In this document: one piece after another, positions 8,969 through 16,891 of the stretch
Layout: each line of letters opens with the position of its first letter
Numbering within the stretch: position 1 is the stretch's first letter
Source of the DNA: RYN-133 sp963785425
GTDB taxonomy: Bacteria; Actinomycetota; Actinomycetes; Mycobacteriales; Jatrophihabitantaceae
Length of the DNA: 64,000 nt
Assembly (NCBI GenBank): GCA_963785425.1
Contig: CAWAVG010000001.1
Coordinates: 620,001 to 684,000, forward strand
Reading direction: 5' to 3'
The notes under the pieces: model-generated
Told to the model about the DNA's origin: nothing
Seen by the model: only the letters and a program-made list of their open reading frames with translations
The model's database searches: none
Made by a program: the position numbers and the translations under genes

Positions 8969-10150
8969 TCAGGCGACGCGGGCCTTTCGGACGCGCAACG
9001 GGGCACCCAGATTGTGCAGGTGGCGCAGCACGATCGCGTAGGAACCGATCAGCGACGTCTCGGTGTATTCGATGGCTCGCTCGGCACAGTGCGCCCGCAC
9101 CAGCCGCTGGGCCGCGCGCAGGTTGGCCCGCGGCAGGCTCGGGAACAGGTGATGCTCGATCTGGTAGTTCAGGCCGCCCAGGAGCTGATCGACGAGCCAT
9201 CCGCCCCGCACGTTGCGCGAGGTCAGCACCTGTCGGCGTAGATAGTCGACCTTGGCCTGAGCCGGGATGACCGGCATGCCCTTGTGGTTCGGTGCGAACG
9301 AGCAACCCATGTAGAGGCCGAACACGGCTTGGTGCACGGCGAAGAACGCCACGGCCTCGACCGGACCGAGCACCAGCAGTAACGCGCCGACGTAGGCCGC
9401 GACATGGACAGCGAACAGCACGACCTCGAGCCGCCGGTAGCGCGCCGCGCGACCGACGGTGCCGCTCACCAGGAAGCGTGCACTGGCGACGTGCAGGTTC
9501 AACCCTTCGAGCAGCAGCAGCGGGAAGAACAGCACGGCCTGATGACGCGCGACGACGCGGCCGAGCCCCTCGTGACGCGCTGCAATCTGATCGGTCGTGA
9601 ACGCAAGGACGCCGTCACCGATGTCGGGATCGTGTCCCTCTTGGTTGGGGTGTGCGTGGTGCCGATTGTGCTTGTCGACCCACCATCCGAAGCTCAGGCC
9701 GACCAGCAGGTTCCCGGCCAGGACGCTGACGAGGTCGTTGCCGAGGCGGCCGCGGACGATCTGCTGGTGACCGCCGTCGTGGCCGAGGAACGCGACCTGT
9801 GTGAAGAGCACCCCTAGTACCGCGGCCGTGATCAGCTGGAACCAGGACTGGCCCAGCCAGCCGAACACCGCCCACGCCGCGGCGTAGGCCGTCACGGTCA
9901 CGCCGATGCGGACGGCGTAGCTGGTGTGGCGTCGTTCGAGCAGGCCGGCCGCCCGGACGCGTCGGCACAGCGCGGCGAAGTCACTGCCCCGGCCGGTCGA
10001 GACATCAGCGTCGGGAGTGGAAGCGCTGTCGAGGATCGACGCGACGGGGTCAACAGCAAGAGACAAGGCAGCCCGGCTTTCGGTCGGTTGCCGACAACGC
10101 TGGATGCCCGCCGGTTCTCTATTCGAGCATGCCCCCCGAACCGGACGCAA
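8969..10150 (-). CDS. Membrane fatty acid desaturase (acyl-lipid type)
   Basis: An integral-membrane di-iron desaturase with three histidine boxes: HDGGHQ near residue 124, HNRHH near 161 and QIEHHLFPSLPR near 335. The last box, with Q in place of H, is typical of front-end acyl-lipid desaturases and their bacterial relatives such as DesA3-like enzymes. Hydrophobic segments flank the boxes as expected. It would introduce a double bond into membrane acyl chains, fitting its position beside a cold shock gene. The start is uncertain: the longest version uses TTG at 10150 and a shorter TTG start at 10066 is possible. No fused cytochrome b5 domain is seen, so an external ferredoxin/reductase is needed. 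Confidence 0.9.
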   Translation of the reverse strand: MRPVRGACSNREPAGIQRCRQPTESRAALSLAVDPVASILDSASTPDADVSTGRGSDFAALCRRVRAAGLLERRHTSYAVRIGVTVTAYAAAWAVFGWLGQSWFQLITAAVLGVLFTQVAFLGHDGGHQQIVRGRLGNDLVSVLAGNLLVGLSFGWWVDKHNRHHAHPNQEGHDPDIGDGVLAFTTDQIAARHEGLGRVVARHQAVLFFPLLLLEGLNLHVASARFLVSGTVGRAARYRRLEVVLFAVHVAAYVGALLLVLGPVEAVAFFAVHQAVFGLYMGCSFAPNHKGMPVIPAQAKVDYLRRQVLTSRNVRGGWLVDQLLGGLNYQIEHHLFPSLPRANLRAAQRLVRAHCAERAIEYTETSLIGSYAIVLRHLHNLGAPLRVRKARVA

Positions 10151-10290
10151 TAACCCGGGCCCCCTGTTAGGGTCACAACAGCGACGACACTCGTCGCGCC
10201 TCCGCGGGCGAGCTTCCCGCTTCGGTCTCGCTGATCGTCCGCCCGCACCTCGGGCTGTTGCTCCAGCCGATCGCTGACCAGGAGTAAAAC

Positions 10291-10506
10291 GTGAACCTGG
10301 ACAACCACATCCTGCAGGCGATCACCGCCGCCCCTGCTTCACGTCCGGTCACCATCGGCGACCTGGCCCGCCAGTTCGGCGTCAGCGCCACCCAGGTGAT
10401 GCCCGCGGCCCGTCGACTGGTCGACACCGGCCAGGCCAACGCCGTCATGACCGACGTCCATGGCGTTCCCACGCTGCGTGCGCTGCTGCCTGTCACCAAG
10501 AAGTAG
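10291..10506 (+). CDS. Small winged-helix-like protein, 71 residues
   Basis: A small gene with a good ribosome site (AGGAG, 7 bases before GTG 10291). The product contains a helix-turn-helix pattern in residues 18-45 (VTIGDLARQFGVSATQVMPA) and ends PVTKK. This suggests a minimal DNA-binding protein. It lies alone between the desaturase and arsC, both on the other strand, and ends only 5 bases from arsC. The target is unknown. Confidence 0.72.
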   Translation: MNLDNHILQAITAAPASRPVTIGDLARQFGVSATQVMPAARRLVDTGQANAVMTDVHGVPTLRALLPVTKK

Positions 10507-10511
10507 CCGGC

Positions 10512-10916
10512 TCAGGTCCGCAGCTCGGCGAGCAGCGTCTCCACCCGCGCCTTGATGTCGTCACGGACTGCCCGCACGACCTCGATCGGCTGACCTGCGG
10601 GGTCCGTCAGCTCCCAGTCGAGGTAACGCTTGCCGGGGAAGAACGGGCAGGTGTCGCCGCAGCCCATCGTCACCACGACATCGGCATGCTGCACGGCCTC
10701 CGGGGTCAGCAGCTTCGGCTGCTCACCGGCGATGTCGATCCCGACCTCGCGCATCGCCTCGACGGCGATCGGGTTGATCCTGTCGCCGGGCTCGGAGCCC
10801 GCCGAACGAACTCCCACCGCGTCGCCGGCGAGCGCGCTGACCCAACCTGCCGCCATCTGCGAGCGGCCCGCGTTGTGCACACAGACGAACAGCACGACGG
10901 GATTGGGTGCGGTCAC
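10512..10916 (-). CDS. arsC: Arsenate reductase, low-molecular-weight phosphatase type
   Basis: Reduces arsenate to arsenite. The signature P-loop VCVHNAGRSQMA (Cys-x5-Arg) is at the N-terminus and the family motif GCGDTCPFFPGKRYLDWEL contains two further Cys. This pattern fits the thioredoxin-type three-Cys mechanism, though mycothiol/mycoredoxin coupling cannot be excluded in an actinobacterium. GTG 10916 gives 134 residues. The start overlaps the aquaporin stop (GTGA), so the two are translationally coupled within the arsR operon. Confidence 0.94.
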   Translation of the reverse strand: MTAPNPVVLFVCVHNAGRSQMAAGWVSALAGDAVGVRSAGSEPGDRINPIAVEAMREVGIDIAGEQPKLLTPEAVQHADVVVTMGCGDTCPFFPGKRYLDWELTDPAGQPIEVVRAVRDDIKARVETLLAELRT

Positions 10917-11611
10917 GTCGCCGCCCCTTCGGCAGAAACGGCGACCATCCTCGCGACGTCGGGATACAGCGCTCGCACGAGCAGGTAACCCAGCGCGCCA
11001 CCGACGATCTGGGCGAGGACGAACCCGGCCACCGAGGCCGGCGCAATGCCGGCGAAGGTGTTCGAGAACATCCGGGCGACTGTGACAGCGGGGTTGGCGA
11101 ACGACGTGGAGCTGGTGAACCAGTACGCGGCGAGGATGTAACCGCCGACCGCGAACGCCACCCGTTCCGAGCGGCCGGCCCGCACCGTCCCGAAGATCAC
11201 CACGAGAAGTCCGAGCGTGGCGACGACCTCGCCGAACCACAGGCCCCAGCCGGTGCGGTCATGCGTGGACACGCTCACCGCTGCCCGGTCGAACATCAGG
11301 TTCGCCGAGACGGCACCCACCGCTGCGCCGGCGAACTGCGCGGCGACGCACGCAATCGCCTCCGCCGACGACACCGCGCCCATCGCACGCTCGACGGCGG
11401 TGACGACGGGGTTGAAGGCCGCGGAGACGGGCTGCAGCGCAAGGATCAACGCGACAAGTGCGGCCCCGGTGATGATCGCGTTCTCGAGAAGCTCCAACCC
11501 GACGTCGTGCGGCGAGAGCCGGACCGCGGCGATACCCGACCCGATGACCGCGGCGACCAGGAACGCGGTGCCGACGAACTCGGCGAGCGCGCGCCGGCCG
11601 AGCGGGGTCAC
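10913..11611 (-). CDS. MIP-family aquaglyceroporin of the ars operon (AqpS-like)
   Basis: A six-helix major intrinsic protein with two half-helix motifs: NPVV in FNPVVTAVERAMG (variant of NPA) and NPAV in FANPAVTVARMF. The start at GTG 11611 overlaps the arsR stop (GTGA) and leaves 232 residues. In Sinorhizobium meliloti an aquaglyceroporin (AqpS) replaces ArsB: arsenate is reduced by ArsC and arsenite leaves through the channel down its gradient. The gene order arsR-aqp-arsC here is the same solution, and no arsB, acr3 or arsA is present. Function is inferred from family plus operon. Confidence 0.88.
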   Translation of the reverse strand: MTPLGRRALAEFVGTAFLVAAVIGSGIAAVRLSPHDVGLELLENAIITGAALVALILALQPVSAAFNPVVTAVERAMGAVSSAEAIACVAAQFAGAAVGAVSANLMFDRAAVSVSTHDRTGWGLWFGEVVATLGLLVVIFGTVRAGRSERVAFAVGGYILAAYWFTSSTSFANPAVTVARMFSNTFAGIAPASVAGFVLAQIVGGALGYLLVRALYPDVARMVAVSAEGAAT

Positions 11612-11967
11612 GGCGCGGTGGATCCGATCAGATCGGCGAGCCCGCGCAGCGCGTCGGCGCTCGCGCGGTAGTAGACCCAGACACCGCGTTTGTCCCGCTC
11701 GAGCAGCCCGGTCTCGTGCAGCACCTTCAGGTGGTGCGAGATCGTCGGCTGCGACAGTTCGAACGCGTCGTTGAGGTCGCACACGCAGGCCTCGCCGCCT
11801 TCGTGGGAGGCGACCAGCGACATCAGCCGTAGCCGCACCGGGTCGGCCAGCGCCTTCAGCAACGGGGCGATCCGCTCTGCGGCGTCCGCGGCGAGCGGCT
11901 CACGCGAGAGCGGTGAGCAGCACGCGACCGTCTGCACGGGAGTGAGCATCACCAGAGACTTCGGCAT
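11608..11967 (-). CDS. arsR: ArsR/SmtB-family arsenic-responsive repressor
   Basis: A 119-residue winged-helix repressor with the recognition segment FELSQPTISHHLKVLHETGLL. Candidate metalloid ligands are the vicinal pair C16-C17 (ACCSP) and C61/C63 (CVC). Corynebacterium glutamicum CgArsR binds As(III) with two adjacent N-terminal Cys plus one from this position, so this protein probably uses that site type. ATG 11967 was chosen because the longer open frame upstream is not conserved. First gene of the arsR-aqp-arsC operon, with GTGA overlaps between all three. Confidence 0.93.
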   Translation of the reverse strand: MPKSLVMLTPVQTVACCSPLSREPLAADAAERIAPLLKALADPVRLRLMSLVASHEGGEACVCDLNDAFELSQPTISHHLKVLHETGLLERDKRGVWVYYRASADALRGLADLIGSTAP

Positions 11968-11970
11968 GCG

Positions 11971-11990
11971 TCGATATTGACAGATGTCGA
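11971..11990 (-). promoter_or_regulatory. ars operator/promoter
   Basis: TCGATATTGACAGATGTCGA is an imperfect inverted repeat (TCGAYAT half-sites) directly before the arsR start. On the minus strand a -35-like TTGCCG and a -10-like CAATAT are separated by 18 bases, and the -10 ends about 7 bases before the ATG. This predicts a leaderless arsR mRNA with ArsR binding over the core promoter. Confidence 0.55.
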
Positions 11991-12024
11991 TGCGTTGCGG
12001 CAACGGACCCCGTCCCACCCCGGC

Positions 12025-12090
12025 GAGTGGCGCCTTATGCGGTGAGTGGCGCGGTGTACCGCGCCACTCACCGCCGAAAAGCGCCACTCA
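12025..12090. repeat. Nested palindrome (REP-like or terminator)
   Basis: A perfect 17-bp inverted repeat (12039-12055 with 12058-12074, centre GT, core GTGAGTGGCGCGG) is framed by a second inverted pair of the same word: GAGTGGCGC at 12025 and GCGCCACTC at 12081. It sits 20-85 bases beyond the stop of the secreted-protein gene and 58 bases upstream of arsR. It may terminate transcription of the former, but no T-tract follows. Confidence 0.6.
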
Positions 12091-12110
12091 GCGTGAGGTG
12101 GTGCGATGGC

Positions 12111-12731
12111 TCAGGTCAGCAGACCGATGATCCGGTTCAGCAGGCTCGAGAGCTGCAGCAGATCGGTCAGGCTCGGACTGGTGTTGTCGAGCAGATGCGC
12201 CACCGCGCACAGCAGATTCCCGAGCAGGTTGCCCGAGCCGGAGTTCGCCGTGATGTCGAGGACGACCCGGTTCAAGTGCACCGCCAGGCCCAGCAGGTTC
12301 AGGTTCAGCGGGCCGAGGACGAGGTGCAGGATGGTGCAGCTGGCAGCCTGGGCCGCCATCGCCGTGCGCCGGGTGTGCGCGCCGGGCGCGTTGACCGGCA
12401 GGACCACGTCATGGCGCACGGCATGACCGACCAGCCGGCCGTTGCTGCGCCGCAGCGTGGCCGTCACGTCGCCCTGCACGACCGTCGTGCCGTTACGCAC
12501 GAACGAACGCAGCGGCTTGAAGTGTCCGGTGACGTCGCCGTACTTGCCGAACGAGCCGTCGATGTGCGATCCGTATCCGCCGAACGGCGATGCGGCATGA
12601 GCGACGGCCGCGTTCGAGCGCGTCGGCGATTGCGCGGCCGTCGAGGCGGGCACGGCGATCGCGACGGCGCACACCGCAGCTGCGGTGGGTGCCACCACGC
12701 GGGTGAACAGTTTTCGGGCAGGCTGGGACAT
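12111..12731 (-). CDS. Secreted protein of unknown function
   Basis: The 206-residue product has a classical signal peptide (two Lys/Arg in the first 11 residues, then VAPTAAAVCAVAIAVPAS, cleavage near TAA-QS). The mature part has a beta-rich middle and a C-terminal block containing LGPLNLNLLGLAVHLNRV and GSGNLLGNLLCAVAHLLD with a Cys pair (C in SCTILHL and C in LLCAV) likely to form a disulfide. This C-terminal block recurs in secreted actinobacterial proteins of unknown role. No catalytic motif was recognised. The gene appears to stand alone. Confidence 0.75.
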   Translation of the reverse strand: MSQPARKLFTRVVAPTAAAVCAVAIAVPASTAAQSPTRSNAAVAHAASPFGGYGSHIDGSFGKYGDVTGHFKPLRSFVRNGTTVVQGDVTATLRRSNGRLVGHAVRHDVVLPVNAPGAHTRRTAMAAQAASCTILHLVLGPLNLNLLGLAVHLNRVVLDITANSGSGNLLGNLLCAVAHLLDNTSPSLTDLLQLSSLLNRIIGLLT

Positions 12732-12874
12732 GTGGGGGTTCCCTTCGTAGTTCGCTCGTCCCGGCCGGACGAGCGAGGCCGGCAGGCGACCACCGGCTCG
12801 GGCCCCCCACCTGTGCTGACCATCGCATATCGCCCCTAAAGGGGCAATGACCCCGTTATCCCCCTACGGGGACC

Positions 12875-13285
12875 TCACGCTCGGGTCGCGCGGCGCAGTG
12901 CCGTGACGCCGTACTGCGCCGACAGCTCCGGCGGGGCGGCCGCCAGCCATCCGTCGACGAGCAGGTCGCGCAACGTGGTTCGAGTGGCAACCCGCAGGTG
13001 GACGAGCACCGCGGCGTAGTTCGCGAAGTGCTCGATGGTGAACACGCCCTTCGCGCCTGCCTGCAGCACGGCCTCCTTCTCGCCGAGGTCCGCGAGCCCG
13101 ATCGCGACGATCGGCCCGTCGGGCACGGGCTCGTCGCCGAAACGGCGGACGTCGGCCTTGCTGAACGGACGCTCCCAGGCGAAGGTCTTGCCGGCGACGT
13201 TCCACGTGCGGTGGCCGTGGCGTTCGCCCTCGCTCGTCGCAGGCAACGAGAGCGCGAGCGCGGTGGCGTCCTCGATCGTGATCAG
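12875..13285 (-). CDS. MmcQ/YjbR-family protein in the hut operon
   Basis: About 136 residues with the YjbR/CyaY-like fold pattern: an N-terminal ALSLPATSEGERHGHRTWNV, then KTFAWERPF and EKEAVLQAGAKGVFTI, and a C-terminal WLAAAPPELSAQYG. The family is small and DNA-binding-like, with no firm function. The frame enters directly from hutI; the best start is CTG 13285, overlapping the hutI stop as CTGA, in the same style as the GTGA overlaps above it. A TTG about 14 codons later is the alternative. Its place at the end of the hut operon may be incidental or regulatory. Confidence 0.78.
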   Translation of the reverse strand: MITIEDATALALSLPATSEGERHGHRTWNVAGKTFAWERPFSKADVRRFGDEPVPDGPIVAIGLADLGEKEAVLQAGAKGVFTIEHFANYAAVLVHLRVATRTTLRDLLVDGWLAAAPPELSAQYGVTALRRATRA

Positions 13286-14433
13286 GGCGCGGCCTCGAGG
13301 TCGACGGTGTGTGCGAGTGGTACGCCGGGACGGTACGCGAGGTGCACGTGACTCGGCGCGTCGAGCACGCACAGATCGGCACGCTTGCCCGGTGCCAGCA
13401 CGCCGATGTCGTCGCGTTGCAGTGCCCGGGCACCGCCCGCGGTTGCCGCCCACAACGCCTGTTCGGGAGTCAGCCGCATCTCGCGCACCGCGAGGGCGAT
13501 CATCAACGGCATGGAGGACGTGTACGACGTGCCGGGATTGCAGTCGGTCGCCAGCGCGACCGTCACGCCGGCATCGAGCAGACGCCGGGCGTCGGGATAC
13601 GGCGAGCGGGTCGAGAACTCGACTCCGGGCAACAGCGTGGCGACGGTGGTACCGCCGGCGAGCGCGGCGACATCGGCGTCCGAGAGGTAGGTGCAGTGAT
13701 CGACGCTGGCGGCGCCGAGTTCGACCGCCAGTCGCACGCCCGGGCCCTCCGACAACTGGTTGCCGTGCACGCGCAGCTCGAGCCCCGCGCGGCGTCCGGC
13801 CTCGAGCACGATACGCGCTTCGTCGCCGTCGAAGGCGTGCGCGCTCGCCGGTTCGCAGAACACGTCGATCCAACGCGCCAGCGGAGCGCACTGCTCGAGC
13901 ATCGGCCCGGTGACGAGGTCGACATAGTCGGCACGAGCGGTACCCGAGGGCACGACGTGGGCGCCGAGGAACGTGGTTTCGTCGGTGACGAGGGACGCCA
14001 GCCGAAGGCTGCGCACTTCGTCGGCGACCGTGAGGCCGTATCCGCTCTTGACCTCGACCGTCGTCGTACCCTGATTGCGCATCTCGAGAATCCGCTTATG
14101 CAGCAGGGTTTCCAAATCGTCGTCGGAGGCTTCGCGCGTCGCGGCCACCGTGACACCGATGCCGCCCCCGTCGTAGCGCTCGCCCGCGGCTCGCGCCGCG
14201 AACTCCGCCGATCGATCACCGGCGAACACCAGGTGCGAGTGCGAGTCGACGAAGCCGGGGACGACGGCGCGCCCGCCCAGATCGATGCCCCGATCTGCCG
14301 CTGGGACGCCGCGCGCGGCCCCGACCCAACGCACGACCCCGTGCTCGGCGATGATCGCTGCGTCGGCGATGACGCCGAGTGCAGGATCATTGGTGACGAG
14401 CTCGGCGATACCGGTGACGGCCACGGCTGTCAC
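13282..14433 (-). CDS. hutI: Imidazolonepropionase
   Basis: Hydrolyses 4-imidazolone-5-propionate to N-formimino-L-glutamate, third step of histidine degradation. Amidohydrolase-fold metal ligands are visible in VDSHSHLVFAGDR, with the family motif LEMRNQGTTTVEVKSGYGL and later ALATDCNPGTS carrying the catalytic Asp. GTG 14433 overlaps the hutF stop (GTGA) and gives 383 residues, normal for HutI; an upstream GTG four codons earlier is possible. Coupled to hutF upstream and the YjbR gene downstream. Confidence 0.95.
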   Translation of the reverse strand: MTAVAVTGIAELVTNDPALGVIADAAIIAEHGVVRWVGAARGVPAADRGIDLGGRAVVPGFVDSHSHLVFAGDRSAEFAARAAGERYDGGGIGVTVAATREASDDDLETLLHKRILEMRNQGTTTVEVKSGYGLTVADEVRSLRLASLVTDETTFLGAHVVPSGTARADYVDLVTGPMLEQCAPLARWIDVFCEPASAHAFDGDEARIVLEAGRRAGLELRVHGNQLSEGPGVRLAVELGAASVDHCTYLSDADVAALAGGTTVATLLPGVEFSTRSPYPDARRLLDAGVTVALATDCNPGTSYTSSMPLMIALAVREMRLTPEQALWAATAGGARALQRDDIGVLAPGKRADLCVLDAPSHVHLAYRPGVPLAHTVDLEAAP

Positions 14434-15722
14434 GAAGCGCTCCACAGCGGCTCGGTCGCATCGGCGAGCAATCTGCCGACGTCTCCGAGGCGGTGCCGGC
14501 CAGCCGTCACGACGGGCCGGCCGTCGGCAACCACGCTGTCGACGTCCGCGGCGCTCGCGGCGAACACGATCTGGTCGGGATCGACGCCTGCGGTGCGCAC
14601 CGAATCGAGTCGCACCGCGACGAGATCGGCGCGGGCACCGACGGCGAGACGGCCGGCGTCCGACCAGCCGATGCCGGCATGCGCCGTCATCGCGTGATGC
14701 AGCTCATCGGTCGAGAACCGCCCACGCTGCAACGTGATCAGGCGTTCGTCGAGCTCGAGCGCGCGAGCTTCCTCGAACAGATCGATGACCGCATGTTGGT
14801 CGCTGCCGAGACTGAGCGACCTGAGCGCGCGGGCGCGGCCGACACCGTCGGCGAGGTCGCGTTCGGTGGTCGGGCACATGCACACCGTGGTGGACGAGGT
14901 TGTCAGCAGGTGGATGTCTGCGTCGGTCAGGTGAGTCGCATGCACGGCGGTCGTGTGCGGGCCGAGCGCGCCGCTCTCGTCGAGCAACGCGGTCGGCGTG
15001 CAGTGGTACGTCGCCAGACATCCTTCGTTTTCGGCGGGCTGCTCGGACACGTGCACGTGCAAAGGACGGTCGTCAGCAGCCTTCACGACGGTCGGGATCG
15101 CCTCGCGAGGCACGGCGCGCACCGAGTGGATCGCAGCCCCGACCGTGAACCCCTCGCTTGATGACAGATCGGCCACTCGCTGCGCCCACGCGTCGACGCT
15201 GCCGTCGCTGAAGCGACGCTGCGTCGGCGCGAGTTCCTCACCGTCGAACCCCGCACTCAGATAACAGGCGTCGAGCAGCGTGAGCCGGACGCCGGCGTCG
15301 GCGGCCGCCTCGCGCAACGCTGCTGCCATGATGTTCGGCTCGCTGTAGGGCACGCCATCCCGGTCGTGGTGCAGGTAGTGGAACTCGCCGACCGACGTCA
15401 CACCGGCGAGAGCCATTTCGGCGTATGTCGCCCTCGCGAGCGCAAGGTACGTGTCGGGATCGAGCCGGTCGGCGACGGTGTACATGCGCTCGCGCCACGT
15501 CCAGAAGGTGCCACCGCCGTCGTGGGTGCGTCCGCGCAGGGCGCGATGGAAGGCGTGGCTGTGCGCGTTGGCGAGCCCGGGCAGCACGAGTCCCGGCAAC
15601 CGGTGCGCGTCGCCCGGTTCGGTACCCGTGGTGATCGCCGTGAACCGGCCATCGACGACGTCGAACGCGACGTCGCGAGCAACACCAGTCGGCAATCGTG
15701 CGTACCGCGCGAAGTACCTCAC
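14430..15722 (-). CDS. hutF: Formimidoylglutamate deiminase
   Basis: A 430-residue amidohydrolase-superfamily deaminase that converts N-formimino-L-glutamate to N-formyl-L-glutamate and ammonia. Metal site residues are in GLANAHSHAFHRALRG; HVSEQPAENE and SLGSDQHAVIDLF carry further ligands, as in HutF of Pseudomonas. Start GTG 15722 overlaps the preceding stop (GTGA). Its presence shows the cell uses the two-step deiminase/deformylase route rather than one-step HutG formiminoglutamase. Confidence 0.95.
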   Translation of the reverse strand: MRYFARYARLPTGVARDVAFDVVDGRFTAITTGTEPGDAHRLPGLVLPGLANAHSHAFHRALRGRTHDGGGTFWTWRERMYTVADRLDPDTYLALARATYAEMALAGVTSVGEFHYLHHDRDGVPYSEPNIMAAALREAAADAGVRLTLLDACYLSAGFDGEELAPTQRRFSDGSVDAWAQRVADLSSSEGFTVGAAIHSVRAVPREAIPTVVKAADDRPLHVHVSEQPAENEGCLATYHCTPTALLDESGALGPHTTAVHATHLTDADIHLLTTSSTTVCMCPTTERDLADGVGRARALRSLSLGSDQHAVIDLFEEARALELDERLITLQRGRFSTDELHHAMTAHAGIGWSDAGRLAVGARADLVAVRLDSVRTAGVDPDQIVFAASAADVDSVVADGRPVVTAGRHRLGDVGRLLADATEPLWSAS

Positions 15723-16891
15723 GCTGCAAGCTCCTCGAGCACGGCGGTCAGTGCCTCGACGCCGGCGAGGCAGTCAGCGGTCTCGGCGAACTCGGCCGGC
15801 GAGTGCGAGACGCCGGTGGGATTGCGAACGAAAAGCATTGCGGCGGGGATACCTGCCGCGGCAAGGATCCCGGCGTCGTGCCCGGCACCGGTCGACAGCG
15901 CAGGTGCGTCGCCGAGCACGGTCGCCAGCCGCGCCGAAAGGCCCGTGTCGAACTCGGTCGCTGCAGTGAACGATTCCTGCTCGGCGGCCACTTGCGCTGC
16001 GGCTGCGACCTCGGCAGCGACCGCGTGCGCGGCGCGTTCGTCGAGCGCACGCGCGTCGAGCCAGGCGATCACTCGGGAGGGGATGGCGTTCACGCCGTTC
16101 GGCTCGACCCGCACCTTGCCGACCGTCGCCACACAGTTGTGCCGCACGGCGGCCGCGCGGGCGGTGCCGATCACCGTTGCCAGCACGAGCATCGGGTCGG
16201 CGCGATCGGCGAGGCGCGTGGTGCCCGCGTGGTTCGCCTCGCCGTCGATCGTGAGCCGCCAGCGCCCGTGAGGCCAGATGGAGGAGCCGACCGCGACCGG
16301 GCGAGCGAGGTCGACGAGACCGCGACCCTGCTCGACGTGCAGTTCGACGAAGGCACCGATCCGCCTCAGCGTCTCTGTGTCGCGCCCGACGTGCGCGACG
16401 TCCAGGCCGGCGCGCTGCATGGCGTCGGCCATCGGCACTCCGTCGCCGTCGCTCAGTGCGCGTGCACGATCGGCGGGCAGAGCTCCGGTGGCCAGCCGCG
16501 AGCCGGCGCAGGCCACCCCGAATCGCGCACCCTCCTCGTCGCCGAAGTTGACGATCCCGATCGGACGCGACGGCCGGAAACCCTTGTCGCGCAGGGCATC
16601 CACCGCCAGCAGGGCCGAGACGACACCCAGCGGTCCGTCGAACGCGCCGCCGTCGGGCACCGAGTCGAGATGCGATCCGGTGACGACGCCTGCTTCGGCG
16701 TCGGGATCACCCCACCACGCCCACTGATTGCCCGCTCGGTCGTGCGTCACGCCCAGCCCCCGCGCGGCGCACTCGCCGCCGAACCACTCGCGCAGCGCGG
16801 CGTCCTCGGCCGTCCACGCGAAGCGGCGATAGCCGCCCGATCGTGCGCGGCCGACCGGTTCGAGCGCCGACCACAACGACTCGAAGGACAT
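15719..16891 (-). CDS. M20-family amidohydrolase (AllC/carbamoylase type), probable formylglutamate deformylase of the hut operon
   Basis: The 390-residue protein belongs to the M20 allantoate amidohydrolase/N-carbamoyl-L-amino acid hydrolase group: metal ligands in TGSHLDSVPDGGAFDG, GDEEGARFG and VELHVEQGR, a dimer-interface region EANHAGTTRLADRADP and the late AGHDAGILAAAGIPAAMLFVRN split by short loops. It sits between hutU and hutF with overlaps on both sides. HutF yields N-formylglutamate, and no HutG deformylase is present in the operon. By position this enzyme is therefore the likely deformylase, which is chemically close to decarbamoylation. Family is clear; substrate is inferred. Confidence 0.88.
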   Translation of the reverse strand: MSFESLWSALEPVGRARSGGYRRFAWTAEDAALREWFGGECAARGLGVTHDRAGNQWAWWGDPDAEAGVVTGSHLDSVPDGGAFDGPLGVVSALLAVDALRDKGFRPSRPIGIVNFGDEEGARFGVACAGSRLATGALPADRARALSDGDGVPMADAMQRAGLDVAHVGRDTETLRRIGAFVELHVEQGRGLVDLARPVAVGSSIWPHGRWRLTIDGEANHAGTTRLADRADPMLVLATVIGTARAAAVRHNCVATVGKVRVEPNGVNAIPSRVIAWLDARALDERAAHAVAAEVAAAAQVAAEQESFTAATEFDTGLSARLATVLGDAPALSTGAGHDAGILAAAGIPAAMLFVRNPTGVSHSPAEFAETADCLAGVEALTAVLEELAA

